A stretch of 64,000 bases of DNA from Microbacterium terrisoli (GCF_030866805.1 NZ_CP133019.1:558001-622000); one strand, 5' to 3'; counted from the stretch's first letter, positions 43,388 to 56,600 are shown. The notes: a model not told the origin generated them from the letters alone. Numbers and translations: made by a program.

Positions 43388-44532
43388 GCGGTCACCGCTC
43401 GAGCATCTTCGACGGATCGGTACAGCGCGTGGTAGTCGTCGGCCACGCGGCGCCACGTGAACTCGCCGACGCGCGCGTGTCCTGCGCGCCCGAGCCCCGT
43501 ACGCAGCACGTCGTCGGTGGCGACTTTGATCATCAGCCCTGCGAGAGCCGTGGTGTCAAGCGGGTCCACGAGCAGGCCATCGACGCCGTCGTGCACGAAC
43601 CCGGGCGCACCACCGCGGGATGTCATGATCAGCGCCGCGCTGCTGCGCCATGCTTCGAGTGCGACGATACCGAAGGCCTCACTGCGGCTGGGCACCACCA
43701 CGCACTGCGCGTGCGACATGGCATCGGCGATCTGCTGTGCGCTCAGACGGCCGAGCAGGCGCACCTCATCGGCGATCCCCTGGGAGTCGGCGAGGCCGGT
43801 CAGGGCATCGCGCTCGGGCCCGTCGCCGGCGATCAGCAGCCGATGCGATGCTGTCAGCCCAGACTGTGCGAACGCCTCGATCAGCAGATCGAATCCCTTC
43901 ATGCGGCCAAGCCGTCCTACGCCCAACAGGTACGGTCGATCGACCGGTGCGGCGGACTTGCGGTCCGGCCCGATGCTGAGATCGACTCCGTTGGGCACGA
44001 CCGTGCCGTCGGTCAAGGCGTAGCGCGTGCGCAGGTCGTCGAGTACGTACTGTGATGGCGCGGTGACGAATGCCGCGCGGCTCAGAGCATCTGTGAGCCC
44101 GCGCCTCAGTAGCCGTGATCGCTGGAAGGCACCGTTGTCGTCGGCCAGCGTCTCGCCGTGCGACGTGATTGCCAGCGGCGTACCCGTCGATCTGCGCAGG
44201 CGCAACGCGTAGATGCCATTGGGCCCGAAGCAATGCACATGCAGCATTGTCGGGCTGAACTGCTCGTATGCGCTGCGCCATGCACGCCGCGCACGCGGAG
44301 AGCGCACGATGAACCGTGCGAGCGCACCGATGCGGCGCGCCGGCAGCGGCGTCGGCAAATAGCGCACTCGCACACCGTCGAGGACGCGCTCGCCGAGATG
44401 TTCGCCACGATCGACGGTCCACACTTCTACCGGAGTCCCCGCATTCTGCAACTCGCGTGCGACCTGGCGGACATGCTCTTCGACCCCGCCGAAGTACGGA
44501 TGGTACGACGATGCGATGAGAGCCACGCGCAT
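43384..44532 (-). CDS. GT4-family glycosyltransferase
   Basis: The 382-residue GT-B enzyme begins MRVALIASSYHPYFGGVEEH, has LGVGRLGRMKGFDLLIEAFA and the donor motif PSRSEAFGIVALEAW. The ATG at 44532 is placed by GGAG 6 nt upstream; a GTG at 44556 would overlap the BY-kinase gene. It lies 20 bp downstream of the BY-kinase gene and overlaps the pyruvyl transferase gene, so these three are one transcription unit. Confidence 0.9.
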   Translation of the reverse strand: MRVALIASSYHPYFGGVEEHVRQVARELQNAGTPVEVWTVDRGEHLGERVLDGVRVRYLPTPLPARRIGALARFIVRSPRARRAWRSAYEQFSPTMLHVHCFGPNGIYALRLRRSTGTPLAITSHGETLADDNGAFQRSRLLRRGLTDALSRAAFVTAPSQYVLDDLRTRYALTDGTVVPNGVDLSIGPDRKSAAPVDRPYLLGVGRLGRMKGFDLLIEAFAQSGLTASHRLLIAGDGPERDALTGLADSQGIADEVRLLGRLSAQQIADAMSHAQCVVVPSRSEAFGIVALEAWRSSAALIMTSRGGAPGFVHDGVDGLLVDPLDTTALAGLMIKVATDDVLRTGLGRAGHARVGEFTWRRVADDYHALYRSVEDARAVTA

Positions 44533-44552
44533 CGGACTCTCCAGGGGACGGT

Positions 44553-46319
44553 TCACGACCGGCGCGTGCGCTCGCGCGTCTTGCGCGGTGTCGGCGTCTC
44601 GTTCTCACCGAGCAGCGCGGTGAAGACTCCGGTCGCGGTGTCAGGCTCACCGGCGAGTGGCGCGCCGTCGGCGAACGTGATGTCGTTCGATGACTTCGGT
44701 GGCGCTGCCGTGGTCCGCTGCCGCCGTGGGTTCCGCGGCGCGCGGCGCGGAACAGCTGCAGCATCAGGTTCAGCAACAGTGGGTGCAAGCCAGGCGGCCA
44801 GGTCATCGTCTGACGGCGCGGGCGAGGTTGAAGAGGCCGGCGATTCGGTGGGCGCCGGCGACGAGGCCGGGACAATCAGCGGCGTCGAGGCGGCAGTCGG
44901 CAGATCCTGCGCGGTCGAGCGACGGTGCACAGGTTCGGCCTCGGTCTCAGCGGGCTTCTTACCGTACCCGCGGTAGTACGCGTACGCGTAAGGCGAGGCG
45001 TCCACCCCGCGCAGCGGTGCACGGTTGAGCACGATTCCCAGCGCGCGACCTCGAGCGTTCTTGAGGGCCTCGAGCGACTTCTCCGCCAGGTCGTAGGTCG
45101 TCTTGCCGACGCTGACGACGAGCAGAGCGCCATCGGCCTGGTGCGTGAGGACGGCACCGTCGGTGACCGGCAGCAGTGGCGGTGCGTCGATGATCACGGT
45201 TGCCTCGGCCGAGAGATCGCGGAGCAACGTGTGCATCCGCTCCGACCCCAGCACCTCGCTGGGATTGGGGGGAACCATTCCGGCGGTCAGCACAAGCAGA
45301 TTCGGCATGTCGGGCACGCGCTGCAGCAGTGCGGTCACCTCGGCGCGGCCGGCCAGGACGTCGCTGAGTCCTGCACCGCCGGGCAGCCCCATCTTCTGCG
45401 CAACCGTGGAGCGCCTCAGGTCACCATCGACGAGGATCACCGGCGCGCCGCTCGCGGCGAGTGTGCGCGCCAGTTCGGTCGCGACCGTTGACTTGCCATC
45501 GCCGGGCACGGGGCTGGTCACGACGATCGTGCGCGGGGGATGGTCGACATCCATGAATTGCAGATTCGTACGGAGCACCCGCATCGCTTCGGGGAATGCG
45601 AAGGCGTTGTTGGGGCCCCGCTTGGACTTCTTGCCATTGACCGGCATCTCCGGCAAAGTCCCCACGACCGCGTGCCCGAGTTTGTCGGCAACCTCGTCGC
45701 CATTGCGGATGCGCCGATCCGAGGCAGCGCGGATGAGTGCGAACGCGACGCCGAAACCGAGTCCTATGACTCCGCCGACCAGCAGTGCCGTGCGCGTATC
45801 CGGGAAGATCGGCTTCTGTGACGCGGTGGCCGGATCGCCGAGGAAGACGTTGACGGGTGCGGAGCCGGCCTTACCCGTGCCGTTGACGGTGTCGATGGTC
45901 GCCTGCAGGCCCTTGACCCACGCGTTGGCGAGCTGCTCGGCTTGATCGGGAGTCGCAGCAGTGGCCGTGATCGCGAGGATGGCGGTGTTCTGCGTGTTCG
46001 TCACAGTGATGTGGCTGGCAAGCTCGCGGGGCGATGAGTTGAGCTTGAGCGCGTCGATGACGTGGTCGGCTGTCGACTGCCAGCCGGCATAGCTGGTGAA
46101 TGAGTCGACGAAGGTCTGCGCGAAGGTTGCGCTCTGCACCCCGGGGCCGACCGAGTTGGCACCGTCCTCGGAGGTCGCGATATAGGCGGATGCAGATGCC
46201 GCATAGACGGGCTTCTGCGTCGCGGCCCAGCCCCACGCGGCGAGCACGCCGACGAGGGTCATGAGCACGATGGCCACCCAATACCTGCGCAGGCCGTGCA
46301 GATAGTCGCGCAGCTCCAT
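44553..46319 (-). CDS. BY-type tyrosine autokinase and chain-length regulator (Wzc-like)
   Basis: The 588-residue protein controls polysaccharide chain length and export. It has an N-terminal Wzz domain between two transmembrane helices (about 14-32 and 178-196), then a BY-kinase domain with Walker A SPVPGDGKST (269-278), Walker A' VILVDGDLRR (294-303) and Walker B VIIDAPP (375-381). A tyrosine cluster follows at Y444, Y446, Y448, Y449 and Y452. Unusually for this family, about 135 Pro/Ala/Ser-rich residues continue after the cluster. GAGGGGG precedes the ATG. The phosphatase that should reverse its phosphorylation is encoded at 27856-28524. Confidence 0.94.
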   Translation of the reverse strand: MELRDYLHGLRRYWVAIVLMTLVGVLAAWGWAATQKPVYAASASAYIATSEDGANSVGPGVQSATFAQTFVDSFTSYAGWQSTADHVIDALKLNSSPRELASHITVTNTQNTAILAITATAATPDQAEQLANAWVKGLQATIDTVNGTGKAGSAPVNVFLGDPATASQKPIFPDTRTALLVGGVIGLGFGVAFALIRAASDRRIRNGDEVADKLGHAVVGTLPEMPVNGKKSKRGPNNAFAFPEAMRVLRTNLQFMDVDHPPRTIVVTSPVPGDGKSTVATELARTLAASGAPVILVDGDLRRSTVAQKMGLPGGAGLSDVLAGRAEVTALLQRVPDMPNLLVLTAGMVPPNPSEVLGSERMHTLLRDLSAEATVIIDAPPLLPVTDGAVLTHQADGALLVVSVGKTTYDLAEKSLEALKNARGRALGIVLNRAPLRGVDASPYAYAYYRGYGKKPAETEAEPVHRRSTAQDLPTAASTPLIVPASSPAPTESPASSTSPAPSDDDLAAWLAPTVAEPDAAAVPRRAPRNPRRQRTTAAPPKSSNDITFADGAPLAGEPDTATGVFTALLGENETPTPRKTRERTRRS

Positions 46320-46437
46320 GTTCCCCCTCGCGCCGCCCAGATCGCTCCTGACAATGGTAGGCCACAGGAGGCTGTTGCGTCTGGGAGTAATGTGCGCGAT
46401 CCGGTACGCGTCACACCAGCCGGCGCAAGAAGGGGCG

Positions 46438-47835
46438 CTACAGACGATCGCGCGACGCCCGATGCAGCCCGGACAGTGGCAGTGCGGTGGTCACGAAGGT
46501 GCCGGGGAACGCGGCACCCTGCACCATCGATGGTGGATGTCGCTCCACCCAGGCCTTCGCACCCAGGCAGATGCCTGCGATGACGAACGGGATCGACACC
46601 TGCGAGCTGACCCAGAACAAGTCGAACTGACCCTGCACGAGGCGGCTGATCACCACTGTGGCGGCGAGCGTGCCGTAGACCGGATCCATCCGCCACAGCA
46701 CGATGATCATGCCGACCCACATGATCGCGAAGCCGAGCAAACCCACGATCCCCGCCGAGACGAGCACTTCGACCTCGCCCTGCGGAGGCTGATAGTGGAT
46801 CGTCGGATCGACATACCAGAACCGCAGTCCGTGGCCGAAGATCGGTGAGTGCTTCCAATAGGCGTACAGCTCACGCAGCCAGTCCAGCCGCTGGAACACC
46901 GAGTTGAACTTGTTCTGCGACTGGATCTGATCGTTGACCATCGAGATGATCATCCAGGTCGCCGGGATCAGCAGCAGCAGCACCGCACGTGAATGACCGG
47001 ACAATCGGCGACGACTGACCACGAGCACGATCGCGATCATGAGGCCGATGAGCGCTTGACGTGACTGCGTCATCAGGATCGCAACGATCAAGGTGATCAT
47101 CAACGCGCGTCGTGGGTTTTTCGCGCACCGCGCCCAGTCCGGGTTGATATAGACGATGAGGGCGGCAAACGCCATGACGGTGCCGGCGAAGTTCTTGTGC
47201 ATGGCAAACGGCCACGTTGGGTAGACGCCCACGAAGTCGCCGTGAACGTATTGCACAGCACCCGTGGCGAATGTGCCGATGGCGATGACGACCGCAGCCG
47301 TCACCATGAGCCGCAGGGCGAGGCGCGCGTAGCCGGCGCTGCCCAGGGCCCATCCCATCACCAATGCCCCCGACACGAGCAGCCAGGCATGGAACCACTC
47401 GACGGTGTTCTGAATGTAAGGGTTGACGATGACGGTCAGGACCGTCGCGAACTGGTAGACGGCGTTGCACCAGAGCAGGGCCCGCAGTTCCCGGCTGAAC
47501 GGGCGCGTGCCGAGCAGCACCGCAGTCCCGAAGGCCGCGGCCAGCGCGGCGTCAGAGACAGTGAGGTCGATCCCGCCGAAACCAAGGCGTGTGACCACGA
47601 ACAGCACGGGGGTGGCCATGAGGGGGATCGCCATCGACACCCGCATCGTGAGGGCTGCACCGATCACAAGGCCCGCGATCACGAAGGCGGGGATCGCGTC
47701 GTGGACGAGACCACGCACCAGCAGGAAATAGACGGCGAGAGCGACACCGGCGGCGAACAGCACCCAGCGCCACACGTTGGCCCAGGTCGGGCCCAGGCGC
47801 TCGAGCCATCGCAGCGCTGCGCTCGTCGACGTCAT
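46438..47835 (-). CDS. O-antigen ligase/polymerase-like membrane protein (Wzy-type)
   Basis: The 465-residue protein has about eleven transmembrane helices and, in the large periplasmic loop, HSPIFGHGLRFWYVDP, the Wzy/WaaL-type loop with conserved Gly and His residues. It probably polymerises flipped repeat units. AAGGGG precedes the ATG at 47835. The gene lies 118 bp upstream of the BY-kinase gene in the same direction; TACCAT at 46354-46359 (minus strand) could be a separate -10 element for that gene. Confidence 0.87.
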   Translation of the reverse strand: MTSTSAALRWLERLGPTWANVWRWVLFAAGVALAVYFLLVRGLVHDAIPAFVIAGLVIGAALTMRVSMAIPLMATPVLFVVTRLGFGGIDLTVSDAALAAAFGTAVLLGTRPFSRELRALLWCNAVYQFATVLTVIVNPYIQNTVEWFHAWLLVSGALVMGWALGSAGYARLALRLMVTAAVVIAIGTFATGAVQYVHGDFVGVYPTWPFAMHKNFAGTVMAFAALIVYINPDWARCAKNPRRALMITLIVAILMTQSRQALIGLMIAIVLVVSRRRLSGHSRAVLLLLIPATWMIISMVNDQIQSQNKFNSVFQRLDWLRELYAYWKHSPIFGHGLRFWYVDPTIHYQPPQGEVEVLVSAGIVGLLGFAIMWVGMIIVLWRMDPVYGTLAATVVISRLVQGQFDLFWVSSQVSIPFVIAGICLGAKAWVERHPPSMVQGAAFPGTFVTTALPLSGLHRASRDRL

Positions 47836-47925
47836 CGGATCCCCTTGCGCCCATCCCCGTGGGGCGTTCTCGCCGTCAAGTATCGCAGGCGTTCTGCTTC
47901 GTCGGCAGTCGTTCGTCAGCGATGG

Positions 47926-48195
47926 TCAGTGCTCTGTCGCCAGCAGGCCCTGTTCATGCAGCGACATAACGAAGTTCGCAATCGCCGCGTCCAGGTCGTC
48001 TGGCGGATCGATAAGCCGATCTGCGACGCGCGTCCTCAAGGTGTCGGCATCGCCATCCATGCGAAGCAGCTCCCAGATGACGGCGGCGATGCCGTCCAGT
48101 ACGACGATCGGGCCATCGGGCACCACGGCGGCGTATGAGACATCGTCGATGTGGATGGACGCAACCCCTGCGGCGAGAGCGAGCCGAGCGGTCAT
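47926..48195 (-). CDS. PqqD-like small protein
   Basis: The 89-residue protein has the PqqD (winged-helix, RiPP-recognition-like) pattern: VVPDGPIVVLDGIAAVIWEL followed by a DLDAAIANFVMSLHEQGLL C-terminal segment. PqqD domains bind leader peptides in RiPP pathways, but stand-alone copies are also common in polysaccharide loci, where their role is unknown. The ATG at 48195 overlaps the stop of the nucleotidyltransferase gene (ATGA), so the two are translated together. No precursor peptide or radical SAM gene is visible. Confidence 0.78.
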   Translation of the reverse strand: MTARLALAAGVASIHIDDVSYAAVVPDGPIVVLDGIAAVIWELLRMDGDADTLRTRVADRLIDPPDDLDAAIANFVMSLHEQGLLATEH

Positions 48196-49046
48196 CGCCG
48201 TGCTCGCTTTCGCCCGAGCCACTCGCGCACGGCCAGCGCCGGGCGCGCCACGAACGCTCGCGCGACGTCTGTGGGGCGGGGCGGGCGGCCGAGCTGATGT
48301 TCGAGGTGCTCGATGTTGACGGCGGGCGCCCGCAGGATCAACAGCATCCTGTCTCGCGTCGTCGGGGCGGCGCGGATGCGAGCCCGCCACTCTTCGGCAC
48401 GCGTGCCTCCGCGAGTGATGACGCGCCACAGCGGGTAGCTGCGGGCGCTGCGGTGGCGGTCGAGGTCACCTGTCGCGGCCGCGAAACCGACATCGGCCTG
48501 AAGCCTGTGCACCAAGGCCATCGTGGCGGCCCGGTCGACGGCGGGTGAAGACGTCCAGAGCCGCTCGACAACGGCCTGGCGTGAATTGCGTGCACTGTTC
48601 AGAAGCAGGATCACCCGTTGTGCGGCGACTGAGGGCACGGCGCCCGCGACGGTCGCGATATCGATCGGCCGGCGCTCGGACCACAGCACATCGAACGCTT
48701 CGACGGGGTCGCGCTCGATGCCGGGGAACAGACGGTGCAGATCGAGGTAGCCCCACTGCTCGTGCAGGTAGGTCTGCGCGTGGCCGAACGGCGAACCGAA
48801 GAAGAACGAGCTGTATACGCGCCAGCCGTGCTGCAGCAAGTGGGCGTGCAGCCGCGCGACATGCGAAGGGCGCACCAGTACATCGACGTCACTACCAGGG
48901 TCCACAGTGTCGCGAAGAGAGCCGTCGACGGCGTCGCCCTTGATGTGCAGCATGTCGACGCTCGCCTGATCCGCGATCACCTGGACGGCCGCACGGCACA
49001 GCTTCAGGCGAGCCGCCTGAGGTATCTGCACCGGCTCGTTAGCCAT
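48192..49046 (-). CDS. Nucleotidyltransferase-fold protein (NTP_transf_5 type)
   Basis: The 284-residue protein has a nucleotidyltransferase core with HIKGDAVDGSLRDTVDPGSD and the metal-binding DVDVLVRPSH strand, then helices and a basic tail ending WLGRKRARR. This family is often encoded beside PqqD-like proteins in exopolysaccharide loci; its substrate is not known. The ATG at 49046 lies 7 nt after TAGGCT on the minus strand with no ribosome binding site, so it is probably leaderless. It is the outermost gene of the locus and faces away from the rrn operon. Confidence 0.8.
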   Translation of the reverse strand: MANEPVQIPQAARLKLCRAAVQVIADQASVDMLHIKGDAVDGSLRDTVDPGSDVDVLVRPSHVARLHAHLLQHGWRVYSSFFFGSPFGHAQTYLHEQWGYLDLHRLFPGIERDPVEAFDVLWSERRPIDIATVAGAVPSVAAQRVILLLNSARNSRQAVVERLWTSSPAVDRAATMALVHRLQADVGFAAATGDLDRHRSARSYPLWRVITRGGTRAEEWRARIRAAPTTRDRMLLILRAPAVNIEHLEHQLGRPPRPTDVARAFVARPALAVREWLGRKRARR

Positions 49047-49053
49047 GCCGATC

Positions 49054-49059
49054 AGCCTA
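49054..49059 (-). promoter_or_regulatory. Probable -10 element of leaderless promoter (TAGGCT)
   Basis: TAGGCT on the minus strand is followed by 7 nt (GATCGGC) and the ATG at 49046. Confidence 0.5.
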
Positions 49060-49328
49060 TCTGCGGCGCCCGAAGTCGCCGGCACCGCGCCCGCAATCTC
49101 GGCGACACGCCCGAGGTGCACCCTCGATTCGCGCCATGCCGTCGGCTCACGTAGAGTCTTACTCGTTCGCCCCAAAGGGAAGTGCCGGGAGGCCGAAAGG
49201 CCCCGCCCTCTCAAGCAGCGAACCACCTCCCACAACACGATCCCCCCGGGGATCCGATGTGCGGAGGATCTTGCCTGTCCCGCTTCATCTGAGTCGGATG
49301 CCGCAGCCTCTGGCTGGGGATCACGGTT

Positions 49329-49357
49329 TGACGAGCGGTTCAGGCGAGGCTATGATT
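49329..49357 (+). promoter_or_regulatory. rRNA operon promoter
   Basis: TTGACG (49329-49334) and TATGAT (49352-49357) are separated by 17 bp, close to the consensus. Transcription should start near 49364, about 230 nt before 16S. Confidence 0.85.
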
Positions 49358-49413
49358 GTGAAGTTGCCCTGCGGCGATGGACTGTGGTCCGGGTTTGTGG
49401 GTGTGTCCGATCC

Positions 49414-49430
49414 TTGAGAACTCAACAGCG
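49414..49430 (+). promoter_or_regulatory. Conserved rrn leader element (TTGAGAACTCAACAGCG)
   Basis: This element lies in the 16S leader and recurs in slightly changed form in the 16S-23S spacer (51408-51425, TTGAGAACTACACAGTGG). Such paired elements in actinobacterial rrn operons are linked to antitermination and processing. Confidence 0.6.
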
Positions 49431-49594
49431 TGCACTTGTCAAATGCCAAATTATCCTCGTCGGTCTTTCGGGACTGGTGAGAATTCCTTTGGATCAATTA
49501 TATGAATGTCAGCAATGATGTTTGTTCTTTTGGTCATGGTTGAACTCGCTGCAGCGTGGACTGTTTTCCCGGTCTGGTTGTGGCATTCGTTTTT

Positions 49595-54610
<5,016 letters not shown>

Positions 54611-54719
54611 ACATCACCCTTTCGGGGTGCGCGCGTCCACTGAGTGGTTCTCGATGTACGGTCGGGAACACAACAACATATGAACAACTTCGTTGTTGGT
54701 TTTTGAAACATCCATAGTG

Positions 54720-54837
54720 TTTCGGCGGCCATAGCGAGAGGGAAACGCCCGGTCACATTCCGAACCCGGAAGCTAAGCCTCTCAGCGCCGATGGTACTGC
54801 AAGGGGGACCTTGTGGGAGAGTAGGACACCGCCGGAC
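54720..54837 (+). rRNA. rrf: 5S ribosomal RNA
   Basis: The gene is about 118 nt. The ends TTTCGGCGGCC and ACACCGCCGGAC pair, and the conserved segments CGAACCCGGAAGCTAAG and GGGAGAGTAGG are present. Confidence 0.97.
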
Positions 54838-54846
54838 TTCTTCTGT

Positions 54847-54878
54847 GAAGAGGCCACCCATTGCTGGGTGGCCTCTTC
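54847..54878 (+). terminator. rrn operon terminator
   Basis: A 14-bp perfect stem, GAAGAGGCCACCCA with TGGGTGGCCTCTTC, around TTGC, 9 bp after 5S. Confidence 0.9.
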
Positions 54879-54970
54879 GCGTTAACACGCACCGCGCCCC
54901 GCCGCCTCGCCGTCCTGCGCCCTTCGCGCGTTGTCCCGCATCCCTGGCGACGTGCACCTCTGTTCTTCCC

Positions 54971-55130
54971 TCCCCGAGCTGCACCTCTGTTCCCCGAGCT
55001 GCACCTCTGTTCCCCGAGCTGCACCTCTGTTCCCCGAGCTGCACCTCTGTTCCCCGAGCTGCACCTCTGTTCCCCGAGCTGCCCCTCTGTTCCCCGAGCT
55101 GCCCCTCTGTTCCCCGAGCTGCCCGTCGGC
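54971..55130. repeat. 20-bp minisatellite, 7 full copies plus a partial one
   Basis: The unit is TCCCCGAGCTGCMCCTCTGT. Full copies start at 54971, 54991, 55011, 55031, 55051, 55071 and 55091, and a diverged copy starts at 55111. The first five have GCACC and the last two GCCCC at the variable base. A fragment, GTGCACCTCTGTTCTTCCC, precedes the array at 54952. The period is not a multiple of three, so it is not coding in a fixed frame. Confidence 0.9.
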
Positions 55131-55384
55131 CTGCACCACGTGTGGCTCTGTCCGCGCGACGTGGCCCTTCGCCGGCTGGGTCCAACCCGACCATGCGCCT
55201 GCGCTTGTGCGTCGTGGAGCGTCCTGAGTCAGAGCCACCCGTGCAGCGAATCGAGCCCACGCATCGTGCTGGGGCATCCATGTATTCGACATCTCCTGCA
55301 CAACCGTCGCCTGCGGCGAGTTGTCCACCGATGTCGGGTCCACCGCCTCGCGCGAATGTCCGTCTGCGTGATCGTGGAGGTGTG

Positions 55385-56344
55385 GTGGAGAATGCATCGG
55401 CGTCGCGGATCCTGCGTTCCATGCGTGGATCGTCAGTTCCGAACGACGTCCGCATTTCGGGACGCAGGGTGACCCGCGTGTCCAGGGGTGCGTACGTCGT
55501 CACCCGCGAGTGGGACGAGTTGTTCAGCGAGGGTCGGCTGTGCACGCGCGCACAAGCGGCGCACCTGCGAATGCGCGCGGCGGACGGAGTCTTCGCTCTT
55601 GCGACGGCGGGAGCGCTCCATCGCCTCCCGCTGTATCGTGTTCGCTCCGACCGCGTTGACATGATCTTCGTGGGGAGACACCCCCGGCATAGCGGTAGGG
55701 ATGTCGCGCGGCATCACCTCCCGCTCAGCGCTGACGAGGTGGTGACCATCGATGGCATGCGTGTGACCTCGCTCGAGCGCACCGTCTACGACATGGTTCG
55801 ACTCGTGTCGCTCGAAGCGGCCGTCGTCGCATTCGATGCCGCGCTGCGGCAGATCGCCTGGGACGCGGAACGGAACATCTATGACGAGGAACGTGCCGAG
55901 CGCTTCCGTGCAGCGGTGCGGGAGCGGATCGCGGCGCACTCCGGTGCGCGGGGGATTCGGCAGGCGCGGTTCGTCGTGGAGTTTGCGGACGGTCGTGCGC
56001 AACTGCCGGGCGAGAGCATCTCGCGTCTGTGGATGTGGCAACTCGGCGTGCAGAGTGCTCAACTGCAGTACCGTGTCGATCTCCCCGACGGCCGGTACGC
56101 GCTGCTCGACTTCTGCTGGCCGCGGCTTGGGCGCTGGGCCGAGTTCGACGGGCGTTTCAAGTACACCGATTCGACCGTGATGTCCGGGAGGACGAAGGAG
56201 CAGGTCCTCCTGGATCAGGCACAGCGACAGCAGGCGGTCGAAGACACGATGGGCTGGCGCTGCGATCGTTGGGGATTCGCTCAGATGGCGACTGTCGACG
56301 AGTTCGCTGCCTACCTGCGTTCGATAGGCCTCCTCGGACGTTAG
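55385..56344 (+). CDS. AbiEi-like/DUF559-type protein
   Basis: The protein has 319 residues. The N-terminal part has the winged-helix-like pattern of AbiEi-type antitoxin domains, SGRRVTRVSRGAYVVTREW, then a middle domain with ERTVYDMVRLVSLEAAVVAFD, and a C-terminal DUF559-like nuclease-fold segment with LDFCWPRLGRWAEFDGRFKY. Such proteins are common, often in many copies, in Microbacteriaceae genomes, and their function is unproven. The start is a GTG at 55385 with GGAGG upstream; the open frame extends much further upstream through the minisatellite but that part is repeat-encoded. It stands alone between two repeat arrays. Confidence 0.75.
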   Translation: MENASASRILRSMRGSSVPNDVRISGRRVTRVSRGAYVVTREWDELFSEGRLCTRAQAAHLRMRAADGVFALATAGALHRLPLYRVRSDRVDMIFVGRHPRHSGRDVARHHLPLSADEVVTIDGMRVTSLERTVYDMVRLVSLEAAVVAFDAALRQIAWDAERNIYDEERAERFRAAVRERIAAHSGARGIRQARFVVEFADGRAQLPGESISRLWMWQLGVQSAQLQYRVDLPDGRYALLDFCWPRLGRWAEFDGRFKYTDSTVMSGRTKEQVLLDQAQRQQAVEDTMGWRCDRWGFAQMATVDEFAAYLRSIGLLGR

Positions 56345-56465
56345 CGCGGGTCCGCAATACGTTGCGGCGGGGCGGAGGCGGCGCGTGCAGCGGGCGGATG
56401 CCAGGAGTGCAGCTCATCGACGCCGACGGCGCAGCGCGCGGACCGGGGTGCAGGTCGTGGACGGC

Positions 56466-56570
56466 GGAGAGGCAGGTCGCGAGGGCGGAGGGGCAGGTGA
56501 GCGGCGCGGAGGGGCAGGTCGCGAGGGCGGAGGGGCAGGTGAGCGGCGCGGAGGGGCAGGTCGGCGGGGA
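56466..56570. repeat. 21-bp minisatellite, five copies in two alternating types
   Basis: Units start at 56466, 56487, 56508, 56529 and 56550. They share GGAGGGGCAGGT and alternate between endings CGCGAGGGC and GAGCGGCGC, giving a 42-bp higher-order period. The core GAGGGGCAGGTCG resembles the reverse complement of the unit at 54971-55130 (GAGGGGCAGCTCG). Confidence 0.88.
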
Positions 56571-56600
56571 GAAGGGGCGGGGTGGGGGAGGGGTCGCGAT

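Larger units (their letters stand above)
49047..49594. other. Divergent control region between polysaccharide locus and rrn operon
   Basis: The first 15 bp hold the TAGGCT -10 element of the nucleotidyltransferase gene (49054-49059, minus strand). A small hairpin GGCC-GAAA-GGCC lies at 49191-49202. The rrn promoter is at 49329-49357 and the transcribed 16S leader follows. I see no gene in it. Confidence 0.75.
54838..55384. other. Region between the rrn terminator and the AbiEi-like gene
   Basis: It holds the rrn terminator (54847-54878), the 20-bp minisatellite (54971-55130) and about 250 bp without recognisable features. Open frames across the array on both strands are created by the repeat. 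Confidence 0.7.

Noticed and set aside
22600..49100. Insertion sequences or transposase remnants bordering the polysaccharide locus
   Set aside because: I looked for transposase-like frames and terminal inverted repeats at both edges and found none.
54971..55130. CRISPR array
   Set aside because: The units are directly adjacent with no unique spacers and no cas genes lie nearby; it is a minisatellite.
54791..55384. N-terminal extension of the AbiEi-like protein through 5S and the minisatellite
   Set aside because: The frame would start inside 5S rRNA and pass through the rrn terminator; a good ribosome binding site is found at the GTG 55385.
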